Source: Caulobacter sp. CCUG 60055
GTDB lineage: Bacteria > Pseudomonadota > Alphaproteobacteria > Caulobacterales > Caulobacteraceae
NCBI RefSeq assembly: GCF_022750545.1
Contig: NZ_PUIC01000001.1
Location: 62,001-126,000 of the forward strand
Length of the DNA stretch: 64,000 bases
Reading direction: 5' to 3'
Shown here: piece after piece, positions 37,952 to 46,648 of the stretch
Layout of the letters: each line of letters opens with the position of its first letter
How positions within the stretch are numbered: the first letter of the stretch is position 1
The notes under the pieces: model-generated
The model's input: only the letters and a program-made list of their open reading frames with translations
What the model was told of the DNA's origin: nothing
The model's database searches: none
Translations under genes and position numbers: made by a program

Positions 37952-38836
37952 ATGGCCTTGTCGGGCATGACCGGGTTCGCCCGGGAAGAGGGGGGCGAGG
38001 GCGCCTGGACCTGGGCCGTGGAGGCCCGTTCGGTCAACGGCCGCAATCTCGAGGCCCGTTTCCGCGGGCCGCCGGGCTTCGACGCGCTCGAGCGCGCCGC
38101 CCGCGAGGGCGCCCAGGCCCGGTTCCAGCGCGGGCAGATCACCATCGGCCTGCAGGCCCGCAGGGCCGAGACGGCCGGCGCGGTGCGGGTCAATCTCGAT
38201 CAGGTCGAACGCTATCTGGCGTTGCTGGCGCCGCTGGTCGAGGCCGGCCGCGCCGCGCCGCCGGCCGCCGACGGCCTCTTGGCCCTGCGAGGCGTGGTCG
38301 AGACCGCCGACGAGACCGACGACGCCGAAGCCAAGGCCGGGATCGAGGCGGCCATGGCGGCCTCGATCGCCCGGGCGCTGGACGGCCTGCGCGCCGCTCG
38401 CCGGGACGAGGGCGCCAGCCTGTCGCCGGTGCTGACCGGACTGGTCGACCGCATCGGCGCGCTGGTGGCCGGGGCCGAGGGCGAGGCGGCGGCGCAGCCG
38501 GCGGCCTTGAAGGAGCGGCTGGTCAAGCGCATGTCGGAACTGACCGGCGACATGGCCGGCCTGGAGGATCGCATCGTGCAGGAGGCCGCCATGCTGGCGG
38601 TGAAGGCGGACGTGCGCGAGGAGCTGGACCGGCTGGCGGGCCACGTCGGCGCGGCGCGGACGCTGATCGCCACGGACGGCGCGGTCGGACGCAAGTTCGA
38701 TTTCCTGGCGCAGGAATTCATGCGCGAGGCCAACACCCTCTGCTCGAAATCGGCCACCGCCGCCCTGACCGCCACCGGGCTGGAGCTCAAGGCGGTGATC
38801 GAGCAGCTTCGCGAACAGGTGCAGAATGTCGAATGA
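37952..38836 (+). CDS. yicC: YicC/YloC family endoribonuclease
   Basis: The 294-residue product begins with the family signature LSGMTGFARE and VEARSVNGRNLEARFRGP. It ends with the conserved block GRKFDFLAQEFMREANTLCSKS and VKAVIEQLREQVQNVE-like sequence. YicC proteins are stress-linked endoribonucleases; the E. coli member promotes RyhB decay. It lies 2 bp after mltG and overlaps gmk by 11 bp, the usual yicC-gmk pairing. Confidence 0.92.
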   Translation: MALSGMTGFAREEGGEGAWTWAVEARSVNGRNLEARFRGPPGFDALERAAREGAQARFQRGQITIGLQARRAETAGAVRVNLDQVERYLALLAPLVEAGRAAPPAADGLLALRGVVETADETDDAEAKAGIEAAMAASIARALDGLRAARRDEGASLSPVLTGLVDRIGALVAGAEGEAAAQPAALKERLVKRMSELTGDMAGLEDRIVQEAAMLAVKADVREELDRLAGHVGAARTLIATDGAVGRKFDFLAQEFMREANTLCSKSATAALTATGLELKAVIEQLREQVQNVE

Positions 38837-39470
38837 TCCCCACCTGCCGCGCCGGGGCCTGATGATGATGGTCGTCAGCCCCTCCGGCGTCGGCAAGACC
38901 TCGCTGACCCGCCGACTGATCGCCGACCATGCCGACCTGCACCTGTCGATCTCGGCGACCACGCGCCAGCCGCGTCCGGGCGAGCACGACGGGCGGGACT
39001 ATCACTTCGTCGACCGGCTCTCGTTCGACGACATGATCGAGAACGACGCCTTCCTGGAATGGGCCGAGGTCTACGGCAACCGCTATGGCAGCCCCAAGGC
39101 CCCGATCATGGCGGCGCTGGAGCGCGGCGACAGCGTGCTGTTCGACATCGACTTCCAGGGGGCGATGAAGATTTCGGCCTATGCGCCTGAAGACGCGGTG
39201 AAAGTCTACGTCATGCCGCCGTCGATCGGCGAGATGAGCCGCAGGCTCCACGCGCGGTCCCAGGACAGCGAGTCGGTGATCCGCATGCGTCTCAGCCGCG
39301 CCAAGGACGAGGTCGCCCAGTGGGAGAAGTTCGACTACGTCGTCATCAACGACGATTTCGACCGCGCCTATGCCGACCTGGCGCACATCTTCCACGCCGA
39401 GCGGCTGCGCCGGGCGCGCAACTCATGGATCGCGCCGTTCGTGCAGGGCCTGATCGAAGAGCCGCTCTAG
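38826..39470 (+). CDS. gmk: Guanylate kinase
   Basis: The 214-residue enzyme phosphorylates GMP to GDP. It has the P-loop SPSGVGKTSL (residues 18-27), the GMP-binding TTRQPRPGEHDGRDYHFV, EWAEVYGNRYG and the lid Arg region RMRLSRAKDE. The ATG lies inside the end of yicC. It converges with the I78 gene, 10 bp between stops. Confidence 0.97.
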   Translation: MSNDPHLPRRGLMMMVVSPSGVGKTSLTRRLIADHADLHLSISATTRQPRPGEHDGRDYHFVDRLSFDDMIENDAFLEWAEVYGNRYGSPKAPIMAALERGDSVLFDIDFQGAMKISAYAPEDAVKVYVMPPSIGEMSRRLHARSQDSESVIRMRLSRAKDEVAQWEKFDYVVINDDFDRAYADLAHIFHAERLRRARNSWIAPFVQGLIEEPL

Positions 39471-39480
39471 GCGCGCGGGG

Positions 39481-39810
39481 TCAGCCGCACTTCACCTCTT
39501 TGATGATCCCCGTCTGGGTGTCGTAGACGATGTTCAGGCGGTCGGGCCGATAGTCCATCGTGGCCGGGCAGCTGGAGCACAGCACCCGCCGCTTGGACGG
39601 GTCGGTCGGCACCGGGATGTCGGTCTTGGGCCGGCCGATCAGATACTTCAGCGCGGCCGATCCGCACTGGTCGGCGACCGGGGCGGGCGCGACCGGCGGC
39701 GGCGCGGGAGCGGGCGGCGGCGCAGGGCGCTGAGGCTCGACCGGCGGCGGCGGCGTGCTGCAGGCCGTGATCGTGGTTGCGGCCGCGACGGCCAGCCAGA
39801 ACGGTCTCAT
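39481..39810 (-). CDS. I78-family peptidase inhibitor-like lipoprotein
   Basis: The 109-residue product has a lipoprotein signal ending in TITACS, a Pro/Ala-rich linker of about 30 residues, and a domain with paired Cys. The end (RPDRLNIVYDTQTGIIKEVKCG) matches the C-terminal pattern of the peptidase-inhibitor I78 family, which resembles small serine-protease inhibitors. It probably sits in the outer membrane or periplasm. Its ATG overlaps the holC stop by 4 bp. Confidence 0.78.
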   Translation of the reverse strand: MRPFWLAVAAATTITACSTPPPPVEPQRPAPPPAPAPPPVAPAPVADQCGSAALKYLIGRPKTDIPVPTDPSKRRVLCSSCPATMDYRPDRLNIVYDTQTGIIKEVKCG

Positions 39811-40265
39811 GCCTGTTTCTCCCAGCCGCGCTCGGCGCCTTGCTTCCAATAGCTGACGGCGTGGCCCGCGCCCTTGAACGCGCGCCAACGCTCCCGCGCC
39901 CCGGCGAGCGCGCTCTCGTCGCGGCCGTCGAACAGCAGGATGCAACGTTGAAAGCCTTCGAGCGAGCCCGGTTCCGCGCCGTCGATCAGAAAAAGCGCCT
40001 CGGCGCCGTTGGCGTTGTCCTGATCGAGGGTGAGCAGGATCGGCTGGCGGCCGGCCTGGGGCTCGCCCGCCAGGCCGTGGGCCAGGAAGGCGTCGTCGCG
40101 CCAGCTCCACAGCCAGCCGTCCAGGTGGTCGAGACGGTCCTGGCCGCGCGCCCGCACGACGGCCTTCCAGCCGCGCGCGAGCGTCTTCTCCAGCAGTTCC
40201 GGCAAGGCCTGGTCGAGCGCCGTGCGCTCCAGGTGGTAGAACCAGACCTCGCAGGGACCGGCCAT
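39807..40265 (-). CDS. holC: DNA polymerase III subunit chi
   Basis: The 152-residue product has the HolC pattern: CEVWFYHLERTALDQALPELLEKTLARGWKAVV near the N-terminus, LDGWLWSWRDDAFLAHG, and QPILLTLDQDNANGAEALFLIDG. Chi links the clamp loader to SSB at the replication fork. It starts 1 bp after the pepA stop, the same pepA-holC order as in E. coli. Confidence 0.92.
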   Translation of the reverse strand: MAGPCEVWFYHLERTALDQALPELLEKTLARGWKAVVRARGQDRLDHLDGWLWSWRDDAFLAHGLAGEPQAGRQPILLTLDQDNANGAEALFLIDGAEPGSLEGFQRCILLFDGRDESALAGARERWRAFKGAGHAVSYWKQGAERGWEKQA

Positions 40266-40266
40266 C

Positions 40267-41751
40267 TCAGTCCTCGTACTTGTCGGCGACGAGCTGGTTC
40301 AGCAGCCGCACGCCGAAGCCCGTGGCGCCTTCCGGGATCGACGAGGCCGTCGACGGCTTCTTCCAGGCGGTCGAGGCGATGTCGAGGTGAGCCCAGGGCA
40401 GGCCGTTGGCGAACTTCTGCAGGAACAGCCCGGCGGTGATCGAGCCGCCGGCGCGCCCGCCGATGTTCTTCATGTCGGCGATCATGCTCTCGATCTGCTT
40501 CTCGTACTGGGCGGGCAGGGGCAGGCGCCACAGCGGCTCGCCCGTCGCCTTGGAGGCGGCCAGCAGGTTCTCCGACAGGTCGTCGTCGTTGCTGAACAGG
40601 CCGGCGTAGTCGTTGCCGAGCGAGATGATGATCGCGCCGGTGAGGGTGGCGAGGTCGATCATGAACCGGGGCTTGAAGCGGTCCTGGCAGTACCAGAGCG
40701 CGTCGGCGAGCACGAGCCGGCCCTCGGCGTCGGTGTTGATGACCTCGATGGTCTGGCCCGACATCGAGGTGACGACGTCGCCGGGGCGCTGGGCGTTCCC
40801 GTCGGGCATGTTCTCGACCAGGCCCAGCACGCCGACGGCGTTGACCTTGGCCTTGCGGCCGGCCAGGGCGTGCATGACGCCGGCCACGGCGGCGGCGCCG
40901 CCCATGTCCCACTTCATGTCCTCCATGCCGTCGGCGGGCTTGAGGCTGATGCCGCCGGTGTCGAAGCACACGCCCTTGCCGACGAAGGCGACGGGCGGGG
41001 CCTTGGGATCGGCCGCGCCCTTCCACTGGACCACGGCGAGCTGGCTTTCGCGGCGGCTGCCCTGGCCGACGCCGAGCAGGGCGCCCATGCCGAGCTTGGT
41101 CATCTCGGCCTCGCCGAGAATCTCGACCTCGAGGCCGAGGCTCTCCAGCGCCTTGACCCGCCGGGCGAACTCCTCGGGATGCAGGATGTTGGCGGGTTCG
41201 GAGACGAGGCCGCGGGCGAACAGCACCGCGTCGGCCAGGGCCGACAGGGGGGCGAACGCGGCGCTCGCGGCGGCCGGGTCATGGGCGGCGATCTCGACCG
41301 CGACGACGGACGGCTTCTTCTCGGGCTTTTCAGTGGTGCGGTACTTGTCGAAGCGGTAGGCGGCCAGGCGGGCGCCGAAGGCGGCGCGCGGCGGGAACTC
41401 GGCGGGGGCGGCGGGGAGGCTGATCCGCAGGACCTCGGCGCCGGACCCCTTGGCGGCCTGGAAGGAATCGGCGCCGAAGGTTTCCGCGCCCTGGGCGTCG
41501 AAGGCGTCCTTGTCGCCGACCCCGACGAGAATCACGCGCTGGACGTCGAGGCCCGTCGGCGCGACGAGGTCGAGCACCTGGCCCTTGGCCCCGGTGAAAC
41601 GTCCGCCGGCGATGGCGCGAGCCACGCCGCCGCCGGTCGCCTGGTCGACCGCCTCGGCCGCCGGAGACAGAACTCCGCCTTCGAAAACCGGAACCGAAAC
41701 AGCGGTTTTCGACGAAGCCTTCGCCTCGCCGGCGACAAAATTGATCTGCAT
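40267..41751 (-). CDS. pepA: Leucyl aminopeptidase (cytosol aminopeptidase)
   Basis: The 494-residue M17 metallopeptidase has the two-metal and catalytic motifs VGKGVCFDTGGISLKP and NTDAEGRLVLADAL, plus MKWDMGGAAAV. It removes N-terminal amino acids from peptides in the cytoplasm; some PepA proteins also bind DNA. AGGAG precedes the ATG. It is divergent from lptF (181 bp apart) and heads pepA-holC-I78. Confidence 0.96.
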   Translation of the reverse strand: MQINFVAGEAKASSKTAVSVPVFEGGVLSPAAEAVDQATGGGVARAIAGGRFTGAKGQVLDLVAPTGLDVQRVILVGVGDKDAFDAQGAETFGADSFQAAKGSGAEVLRISLPAAPAEFPPRAAFGARLAAYRFDKYRTTEKPEKKPSVVAVEIAAHDPAAASAAFAPLSALADAVLFARGLVSEPANILHPEEFARRVKALESLGLEVEILGEAEMTKLGMGALLGVGQGSRRESQLAVVQWKGAADPKAPPVAFVGKGVCFDTGGISLKPADGMEDMKWDMGGAAAVAGVMHALAGRKAKVNAVGVLGLVENMPDGNAQRPGDVVTSMSGQTIEVINTDAEGRLVLADALWYCQDRFKPRFMIDLATLTGAIIISLGNDYAGLFSNDDDLSENLLAASKATGEPLWRLPLPAQYEKQIESMIADMKNIGGRAGGSITAGLFLQKFANGLPWAHLDIASTAWKKPSTASSIPEGATGFGVRLLNQLVADKYED

Positions 41752-41932
41752 CTCGTTCTCCTGCGCCGATTGGTACGGCGCGGCATAATCGACATGGCGA
41801 CATCATGAAAGCCGGCAGGCCTTCGCAATGGTTGTCGCCAAATTCAGGACGTGTAGAAGATGGCCCGCCCAGCCGGGGCCTGCAACGGCTGCTCAACCTC
41901 CCCGCAAGGGGGCCCCGGAACGCCTGCGTCTC

Positions 41933-43075
41933 ATGCGCCTGATCGAGTCCTACCTCTTTCGCCAGATCTTTGGCCCGACGCTGTTCGCCACCGTCGCCCT
42001 GACGGCCGTGGCGGTGCTGAGCCAGAGCCTGGGCCAGCTCGACATCATCGTCGACCAGCGCCAGAGCGCGATGGTGTTCATCAAGATCATCCTGCTGGCC
42101 ATGCCGCAGCTGCTGGCGATGATCCTGCCGATCGCCATCTTCGTGGCCGCCCTGGTGGCGCTGAACCGTCTGCACACCGAGCAGGAGATCGTCGTCTGCT
42201 TCGCCGGCGGCATGAGCCGCTGGCGGGTGATCTCCCCGGCCATGCGGCTGGCCATCGGCGCGACGCTGGTCTCCCTGGCCCTCAACCTGTGGGTCCAGCC
42301 CTGGTGCCAGCGGGTGATGCGCGAGGAGCTGTTCAAGGTCAGCACCGACCTGGCCTCGACCCTGGTGCGCGAGGGCGAATTCACCGAGCCGGCCCCGGGG
42401 CTGACCGTCTACGCCCAGAGCATCGACCAGAAGGGCCTGCTGCATAACCTGTTCATCCACGAGGAGCGGCCGCAAGGCGGGGCCAAGGTCCTGGCCAGCC
42501 GCGACGGCAAGATCGCCAAGCGCAACGGCGCGCCGGTTCTGATCATGCAGCGGGGTTCGAACCAGGAGTACTCGTCGACCGGCGTGCTCAACTACCTGGC
42601 TTTCGACGAGTACATCTTCGAGCTGAACTCCTTCCTCAACAAGGACCAGTTGGTCCACTACAAGGTCTCGGACCGCTACCTTCACGAGCTGTTCTTCCCC
42701 GATCTCGAGCAGGCCTGGGAAAAGCAGAACCGCAAGAAGATGCTGGCCGAGGCCCATTCGCGGCTGGCCTCGCCGCTCTACAACATCGCCTTCATGTCCC
42801 TGGCCCTGGCCGCCGTGATCGGCGGCGCCTTCAGCCGCCTGGGCTATGGCCGGCGCATGGCGATCATCGGCGCGGCGGCGGCGGTCCTGCGCATCCTGGG
42901 CTTCGCCGCCCAGGCGGCGTGCGACGACAACGTCTGGCTCAACGTCATCCAGTACGCCATACCGCTGGGCGCGACCTGGTGGGCGATGGCGCAGCTCTTC
43001 CGCCAGCGGGTGAATCGCTTCATCGCGATCCAGGCGATCCCCGCTGGACGCACCCTGAACACGGCGCAAGCATGA
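41933..43075 (+). CDS. lptF: LPS export ABC transporter permease LptF
   Basis: The 380-residue product has the YjgP/YjgQ layout: three N-terminal helices, a periplasmic beta-jellyroll domain (about residues 130-270) and three C-terminal helices. It starts RLIESYLFRQIFGPTLFATVAL and has LTEQE-like RLHTEQEIVVCFAGGMSRWR, the coupling region for LptB. LptF and LptG extract LPS from the inner membrane. Its stop overlaps lptG (ATGA). No lptB lies in this window. Confidence 0.94.
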   Translation: MRLIESYLFRQIFGPTLFATVALTAVAVLSQSLGQLDIIVDQRQSAMVFIKIILLAMPQLLAMILPIAIFVAALVALNRLHTEQEIVVCFAGGMSRWRVISPAMRLAIGATLVSLALNLWVQPWCQRVMREELFKVSTDLASTLVREGEFTEPAPGLTVYAQSIDQKGLLHNLFIHEERPQGGAKVLASRDGKIAKRNGAPVLIMQRGSNQEYSSTGVLNYLAFDEYIFELNSFLNKDQLVHYKVSDRYLHELFFPDLEQAWEKQNRKKMLAEAHSRLASPLYNIAFMSLALAAVIGGAFSRLGYGRRMAIIGAAAAVLRILGFAAQAACDDNVWLNVIQYAIPLGATWWAMAQLFRQRVNRFIAIQAIPAGRTLNTAQA

Positions 43076-44181
43076 TCCCCGGCCTCAAGCGCATCGAGAC
43101 CTATGTCCTGGCTCGAACGCTGCTGGCGGTCGTGGCCGCCCTGGCTGTGATCTCGTCGGTGATCATCCTGATCGGTTTCGTCGACCTGTCGCGCAGCGTC
43201 GGCACCCGGGTCGACGTCAACTTCCTCCAGATCATGGGACTGGACCTGCTGCAGGCCCCGGCGGTGATCCTGGTGCTGCTGCCGTTCACCTTCCTGTTCG
43301 GAACCCTGGCCGCCTTCGTGGCGCTCAACCGGCGCAGCGAGCTGATCGCCATGCGTGCCGCCGGCGTGTCGGCCTGGCGCTTCATCTTCCCGGCGGCGGG
43401 CGCGGCCTTCGTCATCGGCGTGCTGTCGGTGACGGTGCTGAACCCGGTCGCCGCGGCCCTGACCCAGCAGTTCGACAAGACCCGCGCCGCCCTCATGCAG
43501 GGCTATCTGCAGGGCTCCCCGAACGAAAAGATCTGGCTGCGCGAGGGCGACGGCCGCACCCAGATCGTCATCCGCGCGCTCAAGCGCGACGACGTGGCCG
43601 GCGACGTCCGCCTGAAGGGCGTGTCGCTGTTCGTCTATACTTTGAACAAGCAGGGCGTCCTGGACTTCTCCCGGCGCATCGAGGCCGACCAGGCCTTGCT
43701 GTCGCACGGCGAATGGAAGCTGAAGGGCGTCAAGGAAGCCACTCCCGGCGCCGAGGCGCTGCACTATGACAGCCTGGCGATTCCCTCGACCCTGACCGGG
43801 CGGGCGGCCGTCGAGCGATTCGTCAAACCGGACGCCATCGCCTTCTGGAACCTGCCGGCGGCGATCGACCGCATGGAGCAGTCGGGCTTCTCGGCGACCA
43901 CCTACCGGCTGCGGTTCCAGCAGCTCCTGGCCACCGCGCCGTTGTTCGCGGCCATGTCGATCCTGGCGGCGGCGTTCTCGCTGCGCCTGATGCGGCTGGG
44001 CGGATTGGCGGGGCTGGCGGGCTCGGGCGTGGCCCTGGGCTTCGTGCTGTTCTTCTTCAACCAGATGTGCGGAGCCCTGGGCAAGGCGGAGGTCATCGCG
44101 CCGTTCGCCGCCGCGTGGGCGCCGCCTGTTCTGGCGCTTTTGTCGGGTTTCACCTTGCTCTGCTATACCGAGGACGGCTGA
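43072..44181 (+). CDS. lptG: LPS export ABC transporter permease LptG
   Basis: The 369-residue partner of LptF has six membrane helices with a periplasmic domain in the middle. The cytoplasmic coupling segment is FVALNRRSELIAMRAAGVSAWR. It sits 4 bp inside the end of lptF and 43 bp before lptD, so the inner- and outer-membrane parts of the LPS bridge are made from one locus. Confidence 0.94.
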   Translation: MIPGLKRIETYVLARTLLAVVAALAVISSVIILIGFVDLSRSVGTRVDVNFLQIMGLDLLQAPAVILVLLPFTFLFGTLAAFVALNRRSELIAMRAAGVSAWRFIFPAAGAAFVIGVLSVTVLNPVAAALTQQFDKTRAALMQGYLQGSPNEKIWLREGDGRTQIVIRALKRDDVAGDVRLKGVSLFVYTLNKQGVLDFSRRIEADQALLSHGEWKLKGVKEATPGAEALHYDSLAIPSTLTGRAAVERFVKPDAIAFWNLPAAIDRMEQSGFSATTYRLRFQQLLATAPLFAAMSILAAAFSLRLMRLGGLAGLAGSGVALGFVLFFFNQMCGALGKAEVIAPFAAAWAPPVLALLSGFTLLCYTEDG

Positions 44182-44224
44182 TCGCCTACAGCGGGGAGCG
44201 CCGGCGAGGGAGGATGATTGAGTG

Positions 44225-46648
44225 ATGCGCGACGGCCTGCGGGCGGACAAGACTTCTGGGACGGGATGGATGCGCGCGGCGCTGCTCGGCGGCGCGGCCA
44301 CGCTTGCATTGCTGTCGAGCCAGGCCCAGGCGGCGCAGTCGCACCTGCCGGCCGCGCCCAAGCGCGCGTCGTCTCCGGCCATGGTCGGAGACGACGGCCT
44401 GGGGCATGACAACGTCTATCTCGAAGCCGACGAGATCGTCCGGGACGACAAGAACCAGACGGTGGTGGCCAAGGGCGCCGTCGAGGCCCGCTATCAGGGC
44501 CGCACCCTGCGCGCCCAGGAAGTGGACTACGACCAGACCACCGGCGTGATCACCGCCAAGGGCGACGTGCAGGTGATCAACGCCGACGGCACCGCCCAGT
44601 TCGCCGAGGAGATGACGCTCGACGACCAGATGCGGGCCGGGGTGGCGCTCAGCTTCTCGGCGCGGCTGGACCAGAACATGAAGCTGGCCTCGGCGACGGC
44701 CATCCGCCGCAACGAGAACGTCAGCGAACTGACCCGGGCCATCTACACGCCTTGCGACATCTGCGCCGCCGACGGCAAGGCCAAGGAGCCGAGCTGGTCG
44801 ATCCAGGCCGACAAGATCATTCAGGACCACGAGCATCAGGTCATCTACTACCGCCACGCGGTCATCCGCGTGCTCGGCGTGCCGCTGCTGTACGCGCCGG
44901 TGTTCTGGCACCCCGATCCGTCGGCCGACCGCAGCTCGGGCTTCCTGCCGCCGAAGATCCAGCCCTACAGCAACCGGCGGGGCTTCTCGTACGAGCAGCC
45001 CTATTACTGGGCGATCTCGCCGTCCCAGGACCTGATCATCAGCCCGCAGCTGAACATGAAGGTCAATCCGCTGCTCAACCTGGAATACCGCAAGCGGTTC
45101 TATTCCGGCGAGATCGACGTGCGCGCCGGCTACACCTACGAAGCTGAGTTCGGCACGCCGGGCGGCAACTTCACCCGCATCGGCGACGTCACCTCGCGCA
45201 GCTACATCCTGGCCAAGGGCAAGTTCGAGATCAACAAGCTGTGGTCGTGGGGCTTCACGGCCGAGCGCGTCACGGACTACACCTTCTTCGACCGTTACAG
45301 CGTCCACCAGGTCTATGAGGACCGCGGCGCCTACGCGACCGACGACCACCGCCTGCTGTCGCAGCTCTACACCACCCGCCAGGACAGCAACTCCTTCCTG
45401 TCGATCTCGACCCTGGGCTTCCAGGGGCTGCGGCCGAGCGACAAGCTGAGCACCTACACCTACAACGACCACACCTTCCCGGTGGTCGCGCCGCTGATCG
45501 AGGCCCACTACGAGCCGGAGACCAAGATCCTCGGGGGCCGGCTGCGCTTCCTGGGCAGCGCGGTGGCGCTGAGCCGCGACGCGGTGTTGATGCCGGCGGC
45601 GACCGACACCGCCAACCCCACAACCAACAGCCGCCGGGCCTCGGGCCAGGTCGATTGGCGCGGGGGGCTCACCTTCGACAACGGCATGCGGGTGGAGCCG
45701 TTCGCCAGCCTGCGCGGCGACTATTACAACGTCGACGAGGTCACCAACGTCGCCACCAAGACCACGGTGAACCGCAGCGTCGGCCGCAGCATCAGCGTGG
45801 TCGGCGCCGACTTCACCTGGCCGTTCATCAAACAGCAGGGCGCGACCACCATCGTGCTGGAGCCGATCGCCCAGGTCGCCCTGTCGCCTAACGTCAAGCG
45901 CAACAACAACATCCCGAACGAGGACAGCCAGTCCTTCCAGTTCGACGAGACCAACCTCTTCGACGTCAACCGCTTCTCGGGCTATGACCTCTACGAGGGC
46001 GGCCAGCGGTTCAACGTCGGCGGCCGCGCCACGGCGACCTGGTCGGGCGGGCGCAGCGCTCGCCTGCTGATCGGCCGCAGCTTCCGGGCGCAGAGCAATA
46101 CGAATTTCCTGGTTTCAAGCGGGCTTAGGGGCACATCTTCAGACTGGATCGTGGCGGCCGACGTCACGCCGATCGCGCAGCTCTCGCTGTTCGCCCACTC
46201 GCGTCTCGACGGCGACACCGCCGAGGTCCGCCGCCTCGACCTGGGCGGCAACTTCAACATCAGCAAGCTGCACGGCTTCGTCCGCTACCAGAAGCAGAAC
46301 ACCAACGTCACCAACCTGCCGATCACCCAGGCGGTCAGCGCGGGCCTGCTGTCCGAGACGCTGGACATGTCCGGCGAGTTCTTCGTCACCAAGCACTGGG
46401 GCGGCGTGTTCTTCGGCCAGGCCGGCCGTTACGGCTACGATCCGGCCGCCAACCTCACCGACAAGTCCTGGCGCTGGCGGCGCAGCGACTTCGGCGTGAT
46501 GTACACCGACGAATGCGTGCGGGTGGAAGTGATCTATCAACGCGAGGAAGCCGTGGCGACGACCCTTGGGCCGTCCAGCACGGTGCTCCTGCGCCTAACG
46601 CTCGCCACATTGGGCGATGCAGGATACAGGAACTATGACTACCGCTGA
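44225..46648 (+). CDS. lptD: LPS assembly protein LptD
   Basis: The 807-residue outer-membrane protein has a signal peptide (AALLGGAATLALLSSQAQA), an OstA/LptA-like jellyroll (VYLEADEIVRDDKNQTVVAKG) and a large barrel (VLGVPLLYAPVFWHPDPS, SGFLPPKIQPYSNRRG) that inserts LPS in the outer leaflet with LptE. Only three Cys are present: Cys177 and Cys180 (TPCDIC) and Cys764 near the C-terminus, unlike the two pairs of the E. coli protein. The ATG at 44225 is 11 nt after GGAGG; a GTG directly before it at 44222 is the alternative. Confidence 0.94.
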   Translation: MRDGLRADKTSGTGWMRAALLGGAATLALLSSQAQAAQSHLPAAPKRASSPAMVGDDGLGHDNVYLEADEIVRDDKNQTVVAKGAVEARYQGRTLRAQEVDYDQTTGVITAKGDVQVINADGTAQFAEEMTLDDQMRAGVALSFSARLDQNMKLASATAIRRNENVSELTRAIYTPCDICAADGKAKEPSWSIQADKIIQDHEHQVIYYRHAVIRVLGVPLLYAPVFWHPDPSADRSSGFLPPKIQPYSNRRGFSYEQPYYWAISPSQDLIISPQLNMKVNPLLNLEYRKRFYSGEIDVRAGYTYEAEFGTPGGNFTRIGDVTSRSYILAKGKFEINKLWSWGFTAERVTDYTFFDRYSVHQVYEDRGAYATDDHRLLSQLYTTRQDSNSFLSISTLGFQGLRPSDKLSTYTYNDHTFPVVAPLIEAHYEPETKILGGRLRFLGSAVALSRDAVLMPAATDTANPTTNSRRASGQVDWRGGLTFDNGMRVEPFASLRGDYYNVDEVTNVATKTTVNRSVGRSISVVGADFTWPFIKQQGATTIVLEPIAQVALSPNVKRNNNIPNEDSQSFQFDETNLFDVNRFSGYDLYEGGQRFNVGGRATATWSGGRSARLLIGRSFRAQSNTNFLVSSGLRGTSSDWIVAADVTPIAQLSLFAHSRLDGDTAEVRRLDLGGNFNISKLHGFVRYQKQNTNVTNLPITQAVSAGLLSETLDMSGEFFVTKHWGGVFFGQAGRYGYDPAANLTDKSWRWRRSDFGVMYTDECVRVEVIYQREEAVATTLGPSSTVLLRLTLATLGDAGYRNYDYR

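Noticed and set aside
44214-44225. A three-codon ORF (ATG ATT GAG TGA) overlapping the lptD start
   Set aside because: The Shine-Dalgarno sequence abuts its ATG with no spacing, so it would not be initiated efficiently; the same site serves lptD at 11 nt.
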